Source of the DNA: Candidatus Caccalectryoclostridium excrementigallinarum | GTDB lineage: Bacteria; Bacillota; Clostridia; Christensenellales; UBA3700 | DNA length: 62,785 nucleotides | Reading direction: 5' to 3' | Assembly (NCBI GenBank): GCA_018714485.1 | Contig: DVNJ01000005.1 | Coordinates: 1-62,785 of the forward strand | Shown here: piece by piece, positions 7,786-16,761 of the stretch | Layout of the letters: each line of letters begins with the position of its first letter | Numbering within the stretch: position 1 is the first letter of the stretch | Notes under the pieces: model-generated | Database searches by the model: none | What the model saw: only the letters and a program-made list of their open reading frames with translations | What the model was told of the DNA's origin: nothing | Program-made: the position numbers and the translations under genes

Positions 7786-8300
7786 TAGTCGGGCTGGGCA
7801 ATCCGGGCGAAAGATATGCGCGCACGCGCCATAACATGGGCTTTATGGCGGTGGACAGGCTGCTTGCGCTTTTGGGCAAAAAGGCGGAAAAAGAGGTCTG
7901 TTCCGCGCTCGTATGCGAGACATATGTGCGCTCGAAAAAGACGGTGATCGCCAAGCCGCTCACCTATATGAACCTTTCGGGAGAGAGCGTCATGGCGCTC
8001 ATGGCGCGCTATTCCTTCAAGCCTTCGGAGATCTTGATAGTCTATGACGACATCGATCTTCCCTGCGGCGCCCTGCGTTACCGCCCTTCGGGATCGGCGG
8101 GGACGCATAACGGCATGCGCAACATCATCGCCGTGACGGGCAGGACGGACATTCCCCGCCTGCGCATAGGCGTGGGCGTGGACAAGAGCATGCCCCTTGC
8201 CGATTATGTGCTCTCCGACATGGGCGCGGACGAGCCGAAGCTGCTGCCCGCGATAGAAAAAGCGGCGGAATTTATTTTGGAAAAGCTAAACGCGGAATAG
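7779..8300 (+). CDS. pth: Peptidyl-tRNA hydrolase
   Basis: At 173 residues it is slightly shorter than the usual 185-195. MLIVGLGNPGERYARTRHN carries the catalytic His18; PLTYMNLSG and DDIDLPCGALRYR with the catalytic Asp follow, then GSAGTHNGMRNI. It releases tRNA from prematurely dropped peptidyl-tRNA. ATG 7779 overlaps the tadA stop and fits the family N-terminus; an in-frame ATG at 7734 lies within tadA. The pth-mfd order is conserved across Firmicutes. Confidence 0.95.
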   Translation: MLIVGLGNPGERYARTRHNMGFMAVDRLLALLGKKAEKEVCSALVCETYVRSKKTVIAKPLTYMNLSGESVMALMARYSFKPSEILIVYDDIDLPCGALRYRPSGSAGTHNGMRNIIAVTGRTDIPRLRIGVGVDKSMPLADYVLSDMGADEPKLLPAIEKAAEFILEKLNAE

Positions 8301-8303
8301 AAT

Positions 8304-11300
8304 ATGGAATTGAGCGATCTTTTGGATCTGCATGCTTTGGGCGGAGATTTTGCCGAGCTTTACGACTTCGTGAACGCGGGCAAAAGCTGCGCCGTCGTCG
8401 CCCTCGGTCCCGCCGAAAGGGCGCATATCGCCACGCATTTAGGCAGACCCGTGCTCTATATCGTTTCCGATCTTCCCACTCAAAACATGATGTATGAGCG
8501 TATTTCGAGCTTTTGCGCCGCGACGGCGATCTTAGAGCCGAAAGACGATCTGCTCATCTATCGCAAGGCGTTCCAGCGCTCGCGCATCGCTTCAAGGCTC
8601 AAAGTCCTCGCGGGAATTGTGCGCGGGGAATACGACTGCGTGATCACGACGCCTCAGGCGGCGGCGGAATTTTATCCCGCGCCCGAAAGGCTCTTGTCGC
8701 ATATCCTCAAAATCGAAACGGGCGGCTCTTACGAACTTACGCAGCTGACGGACAAGCTCGCCGAAATGGGCTATTCGCGCGAGGAGCGCGCGGACGAAAA
8801 GGCGTCTTTCTCGCTCGCGGGCGACACGCTCGTCATCTTCCCGCCCGACGAAGATCTGCCCGTGAGGATAAGTTTTTGGGACGACGAAGTCGAGAGCATC
8901 AAGCTTTACGACCCCGAGAGCATGATGACGATCGCCGAGAAAAAGGAGATAGAGATATTCCCCTGCAACGACCTTTTGCTCAGCGAAAAAGAATGGTCGG
9001 CGGCGCTTGCGAAGGCGCGCGCGGCGAGCGCGAAGGGGAGAGCGAGTTCGAGCGAGCGGCGCGAGAGCATAATCGCCGACCTCACGGCGGCGGGGGCGAG
9101 CGATCAGGGCGGACAATGGCTGCTGCCTGTTTATCTGGACACGCGCAGCTCTCTTGCGGCTTATCTTCCGAAAGAGACCCTCGTGGCGCTCGAAGAGGAC
9201 GGGCTGATCACGGAAAAGCTGCGCCTTTATGCGGAAGAACATAGGGCGCGCGTCAAAGCGCTCAGCGAGGACGGAGAGGCGCTTTCCGCCCACGAAAAAA
9301 TACTTTCCGACGCCGAGGGCTTGAAAAGCATGATAGCGCCCTTTGTCAAGGCGGCTTTTTACAGCATAACTTCCACGGCGCGACTGTTCGAACCGCAGCG
9401 CATTTTCAAGCTGCGCTGTTCGCCGCTTGCCGATTACACGCTCAATTACAAGACGCTTTATTCCGACTTGCGCAATTTCCGCAACGGCGGCTTTAACGTC
9501 GTGCTTTGCATGGGCGACGAGCGCACGGCGCGCACCGTCTGCGACAGTCTCAACGACGAGGAGATACTCTGTCATTTCGAAAAGCAGCCGAGCGCGGGCG
9601 CGGCGATACACGTCACGCCGCTAAAACTCGCGCGCGGCATTTGTTATCCCGGCTGCAAGCTCGCCGTGATCGGCAGGGAGGACATCATTCGCCGTTCCTC
9701 CGCCCAAGCGAGCGCGCGCACGCGGGCGGCTTTTTCCGTGCCTAAGCTCGGCGACTATGTCGTCCACGACGTGCACGGCATAGGCAGATGCGTGGGCATA
9801 CGCCGCATGACCATACGCGACGCCGAACGCGACTATATCGCCATCGAATATGCGGGCGGAGCCATGCTCTATGTCCCCATCGACCAGACCGAGCGGCTGA
9901 GCAGATATTCGGGCGGCGAGAAGGCGCCGCGCCTTTCCAAGTTGGGCGGCAAGGACTTTGAAAAGCTCAAAGAGAGCGTGAAAAAGTCGCTGCGCGCCAT
10001 GGCGCTCGACCTTGTCAAGCTTTACGCCGAACGCATGCAGTCGAGCGGATTCAAGTACAGTCCAGACACTTCCATTCAGACGGAATTCGAGCAGTCTTTC
10101 GAATATGAAGACACGCCCGATCAGACGCGCGCCACGCAGGAGATAAAGGCGGACATGGAGCGCGGGATAGTGATGGACAGGCTGCTTTGCGGCGACGTGG
10201 GATACGGCAAGACGGAAGTGGCGCTGCGCGCCGTCTTTAAGACGGTCACGGACGGTAAGAGCGCGGTCATCTTGGCGCCGACCACCGTGCTTGCGCGCCA
10301 GCATTACAACACGGCGTCCGCGCGCTTTGCCCCTTACGGACTGAAAGTGGAGCTGCTCACCCGCTTTCAGAGCAAGGAGGAGATCAAGGCGTCGCTCGAC
10401 AGGCTCGCCACGGGCAAGTCGCTCATCGCCGTCGCCACCCACCGCATTCTCGGCAAAGACGTGCGTTTTCACGACCTCGGGCTGCTCGTGCTGGACGAGG
10501 AGCAGCGCTTCGGCGTGGAGCAGAAGGAAAAGCTCAAGCTCGTGAAAAAGAACGTCAACGTGCTCACGCTTTCGGCAACGCCCATTCCGCGCACGCTCAA
10601 CATGGCGCTCACGGGGATCAGGGACATAAGCGTCTTGGAGACTCCGCCCAAAAACCGCCTGCCCGTCCAGACGTACGTCACCGAGCTGACCGACGCGCTT
10701 TTGAAGGACGCGGTGAGCAGGGAGATCGCGCGCGGCGGACAGACATATGTGCTGTTCAATCGAGTTCAGGGGATAGAGCGCATGGCGGCGAAGATAGCCG
10801 AGCTTGTGCCAGAGGCGAGGATAGTCGTGGGTCACGGGCAGATGGACGCGGTGACGCTCGAAGACGGACTGCGCGCTTTTTATAACAAGCAGGCGAACGT
10901 GCTCGTGTGCACCACGATAATCGAAAACGGCATAGACGTCGAGGGCGCCAACACGTTGATCGTATGCGGCGCGGATAAGTTGGGACTTGCCCAGCTTTAT
11001 CAGCTGCGCGGCAGAGTGGGCAGGCGCGACAGAATGGCTTATGCCTATTTCACCACCGAGCCGGGGCAGGTCCTGACCACGGACGCGGTGAAGAGATTGA
11101 AGAGCCTGATGGACTATACGGAGCTGGGCAGCGGCTTTAAGATCGCCATGCGCGACCTTGAAATACGCGGCGCAGGCAACGTCTTGGGCAGAGAGCAGCA
11201 CGGGCATATAGAAAAAGTGGGCTACGATATGTATTGCAAGCTGCTGCAAGAATGCGTGGACGAACTCAGGGGCAGGAGTGGGAGCGACGTGGCCGCGGAA

Positions 11301-11750
11301 GTCACCGTGGATCTCGACGCCTATCTGGACAGCAGGTATATCGCCGACGTGGACGACAAGCTCAAAGTCTACCGCGAAATATCCGAGCTTTCGAGCAGGG
11401 AAGAGGCAAACGCGCTTTTGGAAAAGCTCGCGCGCACTTACGGAAAGCCGCCGAAAGAGCTGGAAAACCTGGTGACGATAGGGCTTATCCGCACGCTCGC
11501 CTGCCGCGTCGGCGTGGAAAAGGTGAATATCTCCGAGCGCGTGGGCATTCTCACTTTCGCCGACGGCAGGATATATCGTCAAGAGGGATATTTAGAGGCG
11601 CTCAAAGGCTTTGAGAAGCAAATATCCGTGACCGCGGAGGACAAGCCGCGCATAGTTTTGAACAAGTTCTGCGGCGGCGTTAAGGAAAAAACAGGGCTTG
11701 CGGAAGAAATTTTAACAAAAATATATATTTTAACGCGCCGATTTAATTGA
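8304..11750 (+). CDS. mfd: Transcription-repair coupling factor Mfd
   Basis: An 1148-residue protein of full family length. The order is a UvrB-like N-terminal region that binds UvrA; the CarD-like RNA-polymerase interaction domain near residue 480 (GDYVVHDVHGIGRCVG); RecG-type translocase lobes with Walker A GDVGYGKTEV near 630 and DEEQRFGVEQKEK near 731; and a C-terminal TRCF domain. It displaces polymerase stalled at lesions and recruits UvrAB. It starts three bases after pth without its own promoter and ends in front of the PrsA-like gene, a common clostridial arrangement. Confidence 0.97.
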   Translation: MELSDLLDLHALGGDFAELYDFVNAGKSCAVVALGPAERAHIATHLGRPVLYIVSDLPTQNMMYERISSFCAATAILEPKDDLLIYRKAFQRSRIASRLKVLAGIVRGEYDCVITTPQAAAEFYPAPERLLSHILKIETGGSYELTQLTDKLAEMGYSREERADEKASFSLAGDTLVIFPPDEDLPVRISFWDDEVESIKLYDPESMMTIAEKKEIEIFPCNDLLLSEKEWSAALAKARAASAKGRASSSERRESIIADLTAAGASDQGGQWLLPVYLDTRSSLAAYLPKETLVALEEDGLITEKLRLYAEEHRARVKALSEDGEALSAHEKILSDAEGLKSMIAPFVKAAFYSITSTARLFEPQRIFKLRCSPLADYTLNYKTLYSDLRNFRNGGFNVVLCMGDERTARTVCDSLNDEEILCHFEKQPSAGAAIHVTPLKLARGICYPGCKLAVIGREDIIRRSSAQASARTRAAFSVPKLGDYVVHDVHGIGRCVGIRRMTIRDAERDYIAIEYAGGAMLYVPIDQTERLSRYSGGEKAPRLSKLGGKDFEKLKESVKKSLRAMALDLVKLYAERMQSSGFKYSPDTSIQTEFEQSFEYEDTPDQTRATQEIKADMERGIVMDRLLCGDVGYGKTEVALRAVFKTVTDGKSAVILAPTTVLARQHYNTASARFAPYGLKVELLTRFQSKEEIKASLDRLATGKSLIAVATHRILGKDVRFHDLGLLVLDEEQRFGVEQKEKLKLVKKNVNVLTLSATPIPRTLNMALTGIRDISVLETPPKNRLPVQTYVTELTDALLKDAVSREIARGGQTYVLFNRVQGIERMAAKIAELVPEARIVVGHGQMDAVTLEDGLRAFYNKQANVLVCTTIIENGIDVEGANTLIVCGADKLGLAQLYQLRGRVGRRDRMAYAYFTTEPGQVLTTDAVKRLKSLMDYTELGSGFKIAMRDLEIRGAGNVLGREQHGHIEKVGYDMYCKLLQECVDELRGRSGSDVAAEVTVDLDAYLDSRYIADVDDKLKVYREISELSSREEANALLEKLARTYGKPPKELENLVTIGLIRTLACRVGVEKVNISERVGILTFADGRIYRQEGYLEALKGFEKQISVTAEDKPRIVLNKFCGGVKEKTGLAEEILTKIYILTRRFN

Positions 11751-11776
11751 AATTACCCGCCGCCTTAGTGTATAAT
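11747..11776 (+). promoter_or_regulatory. Sigma-A-type promoter for the PrsA-like lipoprotein
   Basis: TTGAAA (11747-11752), 18 bp, TATAAT (11771-11776). The -35 overlaps the mfd stop. This gives the lipoprotein gene independent expression, with AGGAG at 11813-11817 before the start. Confidence 0.7.
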
Positions 11777-11825
11777 CGATGATGTATCACGATATATACT
11801 TATATAAAAATAAGGAGAAGCGTTG

Positions 11826-14036
11826 ATGAAGAAGAAGTTTATCGCTCTTGCGATGGTGGTGATAATGGTGCTCGGCACGGTGGCGGGAACGCTCATCGGC
11901 TGCGACATCATCACGACCAACGCCGAAAAGGACTATAAGCAAGTCGTGGCGACCGTTCAATACGGCGGCTTGTCCGATGTGGTGCTCAAGGGCGAATTAC
12001 GCACTATCTATAATTCCTACGGTCCCATGTATGTCCAATATTACGGCATGACCGAGGAAGAAGCTCTCGAATATCTTTTTGATTCGCTCGCGCGTCAATC
12101 GCTCTTGCTGCTCAAAGCAAAAGCCGAGCTTGCCAAAGAGATGGGTGTCACGTTCGGCAACGACTCGGATATAACCAAGCTGCTCACCGACGACGAGATA
12201 CGCTATTGCATACAGCGCGCGAACGCCGAATTCAAGTCGCAGTGGGAAGCCAACATCGAAGAGCGTGAAAACGAGCAGGCGGCAAATGACAACGCGGACG
12301 AGGAGACCCCTTCCGAAGAGGAAGAGACGGACGAAGAGCTCGAAGCCCGTCCCGTGCGCGAAGAACAGGAGCCTTCCACCGATTATGTGGATCAGGGCTT
12401 TGTCGCGGACGAAGAGCATGCCTTCCCTGCCGTGTTCTCCGAATGGTATAACGAGCAGATAGCTCAGGTCCAGAAAGAGATCGACGAGCTTAACGAGCAG
12501 ATCGCAAACGCCGGCGACGCGGACACGAGCGAGCTTGAAGCCAAGCTCGACGAAGCGCGCACCAAGCGCAGCAATATGCGTTCGGCTTATACTGATCTTT
12601 TGAATAGTCTCACCGACAATTACACCGATTACGACTATTTCCTCAACGCGCAGTATGAGAGCAGGATAGCGGAAAAATACGAAGAGCTGCTGGGGAAAGA
12701 ACTTACGGTGAGCGTTGAGGAAGTTGACGAATATATCAAAGTGATCGGTAAGACCAACGTCGATGAGCTGCTCGACGAGGACGCTTACGCCTCCGCCGTC
12801 GAGGGCGGCACTATCGTCAAACATTACGAGAAGGGCTATTTCAACGTGCGCTCCATCCTGCTCGGCTTCACGGAAGAGCAGAAGACTTATCTCACCTCGC
12901 TGACCGATCGTTTGGGCGAGGATAACGTCGACGTGTTCCGCGCCGTCGTAGCTCTCGGCACCGCGGGCATCGATGCGGGTTATACGGGCATCAACACGAG
13001 TTCGAGCGTGGTCGAAGACATCGTGGCGCGCTGGGGCAACAAGGGCATCGGCATCAACATCTCCAACACGGAATATGACGCGAGTACGGACGCGCTCAAA
13101 GACGCCTATACGGCAAGAAACGTCAATTATGCCGACGTGCTCGCCGCCATGGTCAAATATATCTCCGCAAGCACGAGCGAATTCCTTGCGACGGCTCAGA
13201 GCGTGATGGGCGAAGAATATGCGGCGAACGAAAGCGTTTTGAAGCAATATGCGATAGGCGAAGCGTTCACCGATCTGATGTATCTTGTCAATGACGATGA
13301 CGGTATGTTCGAGAGCGAAAGCTATCAGGTCACTCCCGACGGCGCCGCCACTTCTTATGTGGAAGAATATGCCGTGCTCGCGCGCAGGCTGTATAAAGAG
13401 AGCGAAAGCGACACGCGCGCCGAGATCGGTAAGATGGCTGTCTCCGAAAGCAATCGCGGCGACCTGATGATAAGCGGCACGACGAGCGACGCGCTCTTCA
13501 ACAACGACGCTTTCCCCGAGGCTGCGGGCGTGCAATATTCGATATATGTCAGCGAAATGACCTCGACGATCGCGGACGGCAAGAAGATAGACGCTCCCGT
13601 CTATACTTTCGTGACCGAAGACGGCAGCATCTCCTTCATCATCAACACTTACGGTATACAGATAGTCATGATCAACGGCTATGCCTTTGACGAAGCGCAG
13701 ATAGGCGCGACGGTGAGCAGCGAAGTCGATGAGGCGGGACATACATGGTATGTGCTCGGAGACGGTTATGAATATCAGACGGTCGTGACGGTGAACTATA
13801 AGGTGGACGACGACTTCTCCTATGCGCTCGACGAAAACGACGAGAAGATCATCGAGTCGATAACCGTGGAGAGAAAGACTCTCAAAGAATCCTTCCGCGA
13901 GAGCATGCTCGAGGGTAAAAAGTCGGATAGTTACAACACCGCGATCAACAAGTTCGTGAGCGAGAACGAAGATGCCTGCGTGACCAAAAACGAAAAGGTC
14001 TATCAAGGTCTTCTCTCCGAACTTACGCAAGCGTAA
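11826..14036 (+). CDS. SurA/PrsA-like lipoprotein, putative extracytoplasmic foldase
   Basis: A 736-residue exported protein. Residues 1-26 form a lipoprotein signal ending in TLIGC. The following region (VVATVQYGGLSDVVLKGE, then a helix with TEEEALEYLFDSLARQ) resembles the SurA/PrsA N-terminal chaperone domain. An acidic low-complexity stretch (about 155-185) and an E/Q-rich coiled coil (about 210-260) follow. I do not see a convincing parvulin active site, so catalysis is uncertain. The gene follows mfd, where a PrsA-type peptidyl-prolyl isomerase is common in clostridia. A TTG at 11823 is possible, but ATG 11826 lies eight bases from AGGAG. It is over twice the usual PrsA length. Confidence 0.75.
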   Translation: MKKKFIALAMVVIMVLGTVAGTLIGCDIITTNAEKDYKQVVATVQYGGLSDVVLKGELRTIYNSYGPMYVQYYGMTEEEALEYLFDSLARQSLLLLKAKAELAKEMGVTFGNDSDITKLLTDDEIRYCIQRANAEFKSQWEANIEERENEQAANDNADEETPSEEEETDEELEARPVREEQEPSTDYVDQGFVADEEHAFPAVFSEWYNEQIAQVQKEIDELNEQIANAGDADTSELEAKLDEARTKRSNMRSAYTDLLNSLTDNYTDYDYFLNAQYESRIAEKYEELLGKELTVSVEEVDEYIKVIGKTNVDELLDEDAYASAVEGGTIVKHYEKGYFNVRSILLGFTEEQKTYLTSLTDRLGEDNVDVFRAVVALGTAGIDAGYTGINTSSSVVEDIVARWGNKGIGINISNTEYDASTDALKDAYTARNVNYADVLAAMVKYISASTSEFLATAQSVMGEEYAANESVLKQYAIGEAFTDLMYLVNDDDGMFESESYQVTPDGAATSYVEEYAVLARRLYKESESDTRAEIGKMAVSESNRGDLMISGTTSDALFNNDAFPEAAGVQYSIYVSEMTSTIADGKKIDAPVYTFVTEDGSISFIINTYGIQIVMINGYAFDEAQIGATVSSEVDEAGHTWYVLGDGYEYQTVVTVNYKVDDDFSYALDENDEKIIESITVERKTLKESFRESMLEGKKSDSYNTAINKFVSENEDACVTKNEKVYQGLLSELTQA

Positions 14037-14041
14037 AAATG

Positions 14042-14069
14042 CGGCGGAGCCGAGAGGCTCCGCTTTTTC
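14042..14069 (+). terminator. Intrinsic terminator after the PrsA-like gene
   Basis: GCGGAGCC (14044-14051), loop GAGA, GGCTCCGC (14056-14063) and T5. It ends three bases before the NUDIX start codon, so the NUDIX gene is probably fed by read-through, as no separate promoter fits in the gap. Confidence 0.8.
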
Positions 14070-14072
14070 GAT

Positions 14073-14615
14073 ATGGATCTGAAAGAAAAACTCATCAAAA
14101 GCGAACTCATCTACGACGGCAGGATATTGCAGCTTTACAACGACGAAGTGGAGCTGCCCGGCGGCAAGCATTCCCGCAGGGAATACGTCAATCATTCGGG
14201 CGGCTGCGCCGTGCTCGCCGTTGACGAAGAGGGCTTTATCTATCTCGTCGAGCAGTTCAGGTATCCCTATGCCGAAGTCATGCTCGAAATACCCGCGGGC
14301 AAGCGCAACAAGGGGGAAGACCCCAAGGACTGCGCCCTGCGCGAATTGGAAGAAGAATGCGGGCTTGTCACGGACAGCGCGGAAAAGTTTTTGGAGATCT
14401 ATCCCACCGTCGCTTACAGCAACGAGCATATCTATGTCTATCTCGCCCATGCGCTCAAAGGCACGCATGCGCACCTCGACGAAGGGGAGTTCCTCAACGT
14501 GCGCCGCATGCCCTTCAAGGACGCGCTCAAAATGGTCCTCGATATGAGTATCAGAGACAGTAAGACGGTCGCCGCCATTTTGAAATACGCCTATCTCAAC
14601 AAGATAAGCATTTAG
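14073..14615 (+). CDS. nudF: NUDIX hydrolase, ADP-ribose pyrophosphatase type
   Basis: A 180-residue NUDIX enzyme. The N-terminal part (YDGRILQLYNDEVELPGGK...REYVNHSGG) is typical of ADP-ribose pyrophosphatases. The NUDIX box GX5EX7REUXEEXGU reads as GKRNKGEDP...LRELEEECGL at about 70-92 with all key Glu residues. It likely splits ADP-ribose into AMP and ribose 5-phosphate, clearing NAD breakdown products. No Shine-Dalgarno is visible before ATG 14073, because a terminator hairpin occupies that space; how it is translated is unclear. Confidence 0.88.
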   Translation: MDLKEKLIKSELIYDGRILQLYNDEVELPGGKHSRREYVNHSGGCAVLAVDEEGFIYLVEQFRYPYAEVMLEIPAGKRNKGEDPKDCALRELEEECGLVTDSAEKFLEIYPTVAYSNEHIYVYLAHALKGTHAHLDEGEFLNVRRMPFKDALKMVLDMSIRDSKTVAAILKYAYLNKISI

Positions 14616-14643
14616 CATTTTACATTTTTCTACAAATATGTAA

Positions 14644-14677
14644 AGCAGCGCCGTTTTGCGGCGCTGTTGTTTTTTTA
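14644..14677 (+). terminator. Intrinsic terminator after nudF
   Basis: CAGCGCCG (14646-14653), loop TTTTG, CGGCGCTG (14659-14666), then a T-rich run to 14676. Confidence 0.85.
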
Positions 14678-14782
14678 CGCCTATATGTTCGTTTTGTGTG
14701 CGAAGTCGGATAAAGTCACAAAAAGCGCAAGTTTAACTTTCCGATAAAAAGTAAAACGTAAGTAAAAAGTTCAAAATACCTC

Positions 14783-14810
14783 TTGACAACGCGCGGATAT
14801 GTGGTATTAT
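14783..14810 (+). promoter_or_regulatory. Promoter of the hsp20 gene
   Basis: TTGACA (14783-14788), 16 bp, TATTAT (14805-14810), directly followed by two CIRCE-like sites. Confidence 0.75.
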
Positions 14811-14811
14811 A

Positions 14812-14861
14812 TTAGCAGTTGAAGGCATTGAGTGCCAGCAATCAAAAGCACTGAGTGCCAA
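14812..14861 (+). promoter_or_regulatory. Two overlapping degenerate CIRCE (HrcA) operators
   Basis: CIRCE is TTAGCACTC-N9-GAGTGCTAA. Site 1 is TTAGCAGTT (14812-14820), N9, GAGTGCCAG (14830-14838). Site 2 is CCAGCAATC (14835-14843), N9, GAGTGCCAA (14853-14861). The spacing is exact in both, the right half is best conserved, and the sites share four bases. Placed between the -10 and the start of a heat-shock gene, they are good HrcA candidates. Confidence 0.65.
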
Positions 14862-14887
14862 ATAAAAGAAAAAAGGAGACAGCGAAT

Positions 14888-15313
14888 ATGAAAAACGAAC
14901 TGAGCAGGAGAGGCAATTACGGCGATTACGATTTCTTTGAAGACGCCATGCGCGACTTCTTCCCGGGCTTTTACAGAAGGGGCGAGGGGCATAAGTATAT
15001 GCGCACGGACATCAAGGAGAACGAAAAGGATTACGAGATGGAGATAGAGCTTCCCGGTATGGACAAGAGCGACATCGCCATCGATCTCGAAGACGGCTAT
15101 CTGAGCATTTCCGCGGGCAAGAGCGAAAAGCAGTCCTCGGACAAGGGCAATTATATCCGCCGCGAGAGGAGTTTTTCTTGCAGCAGGAGCTATTATGTGG
15201 GCGACGTGAACAAGGAAGACATCAAGGCGAAATACGAAAACGGGATATTGACCATCGTCATTCCCAAGGAAGAGCCGAAGAAGAGCTCGAGCAGCAGGAT
15301 CGATATCGAATAA
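14888..15313 (+). CDS. hsp20: Hsp20 / alpha-crystallin small heat-shock protein
   Basis: A 141-residue ATP-independent holdase chaperone. A short N-terminal arm (about 1-40) is followed by the alpha-crystallin domain: MRTDIKENEKDYEMEIELPG, the DIAIDLEDGYLSISAGK strand pair and the conserved YENGILTIVIPK near 118-129. ATG 14888 lies nine bases after AGGAG (14874-14878); an in-frame ATG at 14855 is inside the operator region and is rejected. It is monocistronic, with a sigma-A promoter, two CIRCE-like sites and a terminator. Confidence 0.95.
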   Translation: MKNELSRRGNYGDYDFFEDAMRDFFPGFYRRGEGHKYMRTDIKENEKDYEMEIELPGMDKSDIAIDLEDGYLSISAGKSEKQSSDKGNYIRRERSFSCSRSYYVGDVNKEDIKAKYENGILTIVIPKEEPKKSSSSRIDIE

Positions 15314-15349
15314 CGCAAGGCGTTAAAATCGAGACGGAAAACACTTTTG

Positions 15350-15375
15350 ACGGCGGCAGCGATGCCGCCGTTTTC
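15350..15375 (+). terminator. Intrinsic terminator after hsp20
   Basis: CGGCGGC (15351-15357), loop AGCGAT, GCCGCCG (15364-15370), TTTTC. Confidence 0.8.
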
Positions 15376-15442
15376 TTGCTACAAAGGCGAAAATAAAACT
15401 TTTGCGGCGCGTAAAAGCGGGGATATTGCGCAAACTTGACTT

Positions 15443-16543
15443 GTGAAAAAGAAAGTGATTTTTGTCTTTATTCTTTTGCTTTGCGCCCTTTGCGCGCTTT
15501 GCGCCTGCGACGATCGGCTCGTCGGGCGCGACGGCGAGCAATATGTGCGCTTGTCCGAGAGCGTGAAATTCATGGTCACGGGCGAGAGCGCCGATCTTCA
15601 CGCCGTCTTTACGCCGCGTTCGACGGCGTTCGAAGTGGAGTGGGAGAGCGACTGCGCGGGAGTTGCCCGAGTGGACGAGGGCAGAGTGAGCGCCCTTGCG
15701 GCGGGAAGAGCGCAGATAAGCGTGAAGATAGTCGGAACGGCGTATAAAGCCGTGTGCGAGGTCATCGTCAGCGACATCGAGGTCTCGGAAAAATACGCAG
15801 GCAGCGAGGATGCCGCGCGCGTGGACAGCTTGGAAAAGGCTTTGGAGAACGCGAAGGACGGCGACAGTATCTTGCTCTTCCGCGGCTATCACTCTTGTTC
15901 GCGCGCGGTGGACAAGAGCGTCACGATCCTCGGCGAACAGGGCGCGTTTTTGGGCGGCATGAAGGTGACGGACGGAGCGCGCGTGAACCTGGAAAACATT
16001 AGTTTTTATGCTTCTTCGCCCGAATATACCGCGGGGCTTGCCGTGGAAGCGGGCTGCGGCGCGCGGATAAAAAACTGCCGCTTTAATTATGACGTCAAGG
16101 AGCAAGATCCCGAGCGCGGCGCCGGCGAGAGCGGCGAAAAAGGCGGCGAGAGCGGCGGCGGGAAAAGCGGCAAAGAAGAGGGCGGCTCGGGCGGTAAAAC
16201 CGAGGGCGGCGCAGGCGGCGGACAAGAGCAACGCGGCGCCGAGGGCACGGTCGCGATCGAGCTTGCGCCCGAGTTTTCCGATCTCAGCCTTGTCGGCTGC
16301 TCGTTCAAGGGCTTTGAAAAGGCGCTTACGATCGCCCCGTCGGACGCCGAGGTCTATGTGCGCGACAACGAATTTACCGACTGCGGCGTCGCTATCGAAG
16401 TGGACGTGCGCAGGCAGGGCAACGAAAACAGCCTGCTTTCGGGGACGATCGCCGACAATATGTTCAGCAGCGTCGAACGCCCCACGATCTTTAAGTATAA
16501 CGGCGGGATATATATGGGGAAATTGCATTTCACCGCCGAATGA
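15443..16543 (+). CDS. Surface lipoprotein with Ig-like domain and beta-helix, unknown function
   Basis: A 366-residue exported protein with a hydrophobic signal followed by LCALCAC (lipobox Cys at 22). Residues about 30-115 look like a bacterial Ig-like (BIG_2) domain (FTPRSTAFEVEWES...RVSALAAGRAQISVKI). The rest suggests a right-handed beta-helix. This is interrupted by a linker of Gly, Ser, Glu and Lys (about 222-268) that is low-complexity at DNA level too. The start is GTG 15443 with no visible Shine-Dalgarno; the signal begins at once, so the start is probably right. The last codons (HFTAE-stop) lie in a dispersed repeat (see 16528). Confidence 0.72.
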   Translation: MKKKVIFVFILLLCALCALCACDDRLVGRDGEQYVRLSESVKFMVTGESADLHAVFTPRSTAFEVEWESDCAGVARVDEGRVSALAAGRAQISVKIVGTAYKAVCEVIVSDIEVSEKYAGSEDAARVDSLEKALENAKDGDSILLFRGYHSCSRAVDKSVTILGEQGAFLGGMKVTDGARVNLENISFYASSPEYTAGLAVEAGCGARIKNCRFNYDVKEQDPERGAGESGEKGGESGGGKSGKEEGGSGGKTEGGAGGGQEQRGAEGTVAIELAPEFSDLSLVGCSFKGFEKALTIAPSDAEVYVRDNEFTDCGVAIEVDVRRQGNENSLLSGTIADNMFSSVERPTIFKYNGGIYMGKLHFTAE

Positions 16544-16616
16544 AAATGCCGCGTGCTATGTCTTTTTCCGGTGTATAGAGATATTGGGTATATTCACCGC
16601 CGAATGAAAATGCCGC
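16528..16616. repeat. 25-bp direct repeat, two copies; first supplies a stop codon
   Basis: A sequence beginning TTCACCGCCGAATGAAAATG and ending CCGCG occurs at 16528-16552 and 16592-16616, 64 bp apart. Each has flanking self-complementarity (GCATTTCA ... TGAAAATGC at copy 1), so it can form a hairpin. Copy 1 encodes the last residues and TGA of the lipoprotein gene. Otherwise I see nothing coding between 16544 and 16705. Confidence 0.75.
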
Positions 16617-16705
16617 GGGATAAAACTTATAAAAAGACGAGATAGTCGTCCCCGCGTCATTTTGCGCCCCAACCATTCACATATGATTGAGGCTTGCTTT
16701 GCGGC

Positions 16706-16738
16706 AAAAAAATATCCGAGGGACGACGCCCTCGGATA
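16706..16738 (-). terminator. Intrinsic terminator of fba
   Basis: On the minus strand ATCCGAGGG and CCCTCGGAT (16713-16737) form a nine-pair stem with a short loop, followed by T7 (complement of 16706-16712). Confidence 0.88.
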
Positions 16739-16761
16739 ATGTTTTAAGTTGCGGCTTTTGC

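Noticed and set aside
11997-14618. Very long (873-codon) minus-strand ORF opposite the PrsA-like and NUDIX genes
   Set aside because: An antisense shadow caused by codon bias in GC-rich DNA; the plus strand holds a lipoprotein signal and a clear NUDIX box, and the antisense reading matches nothing.
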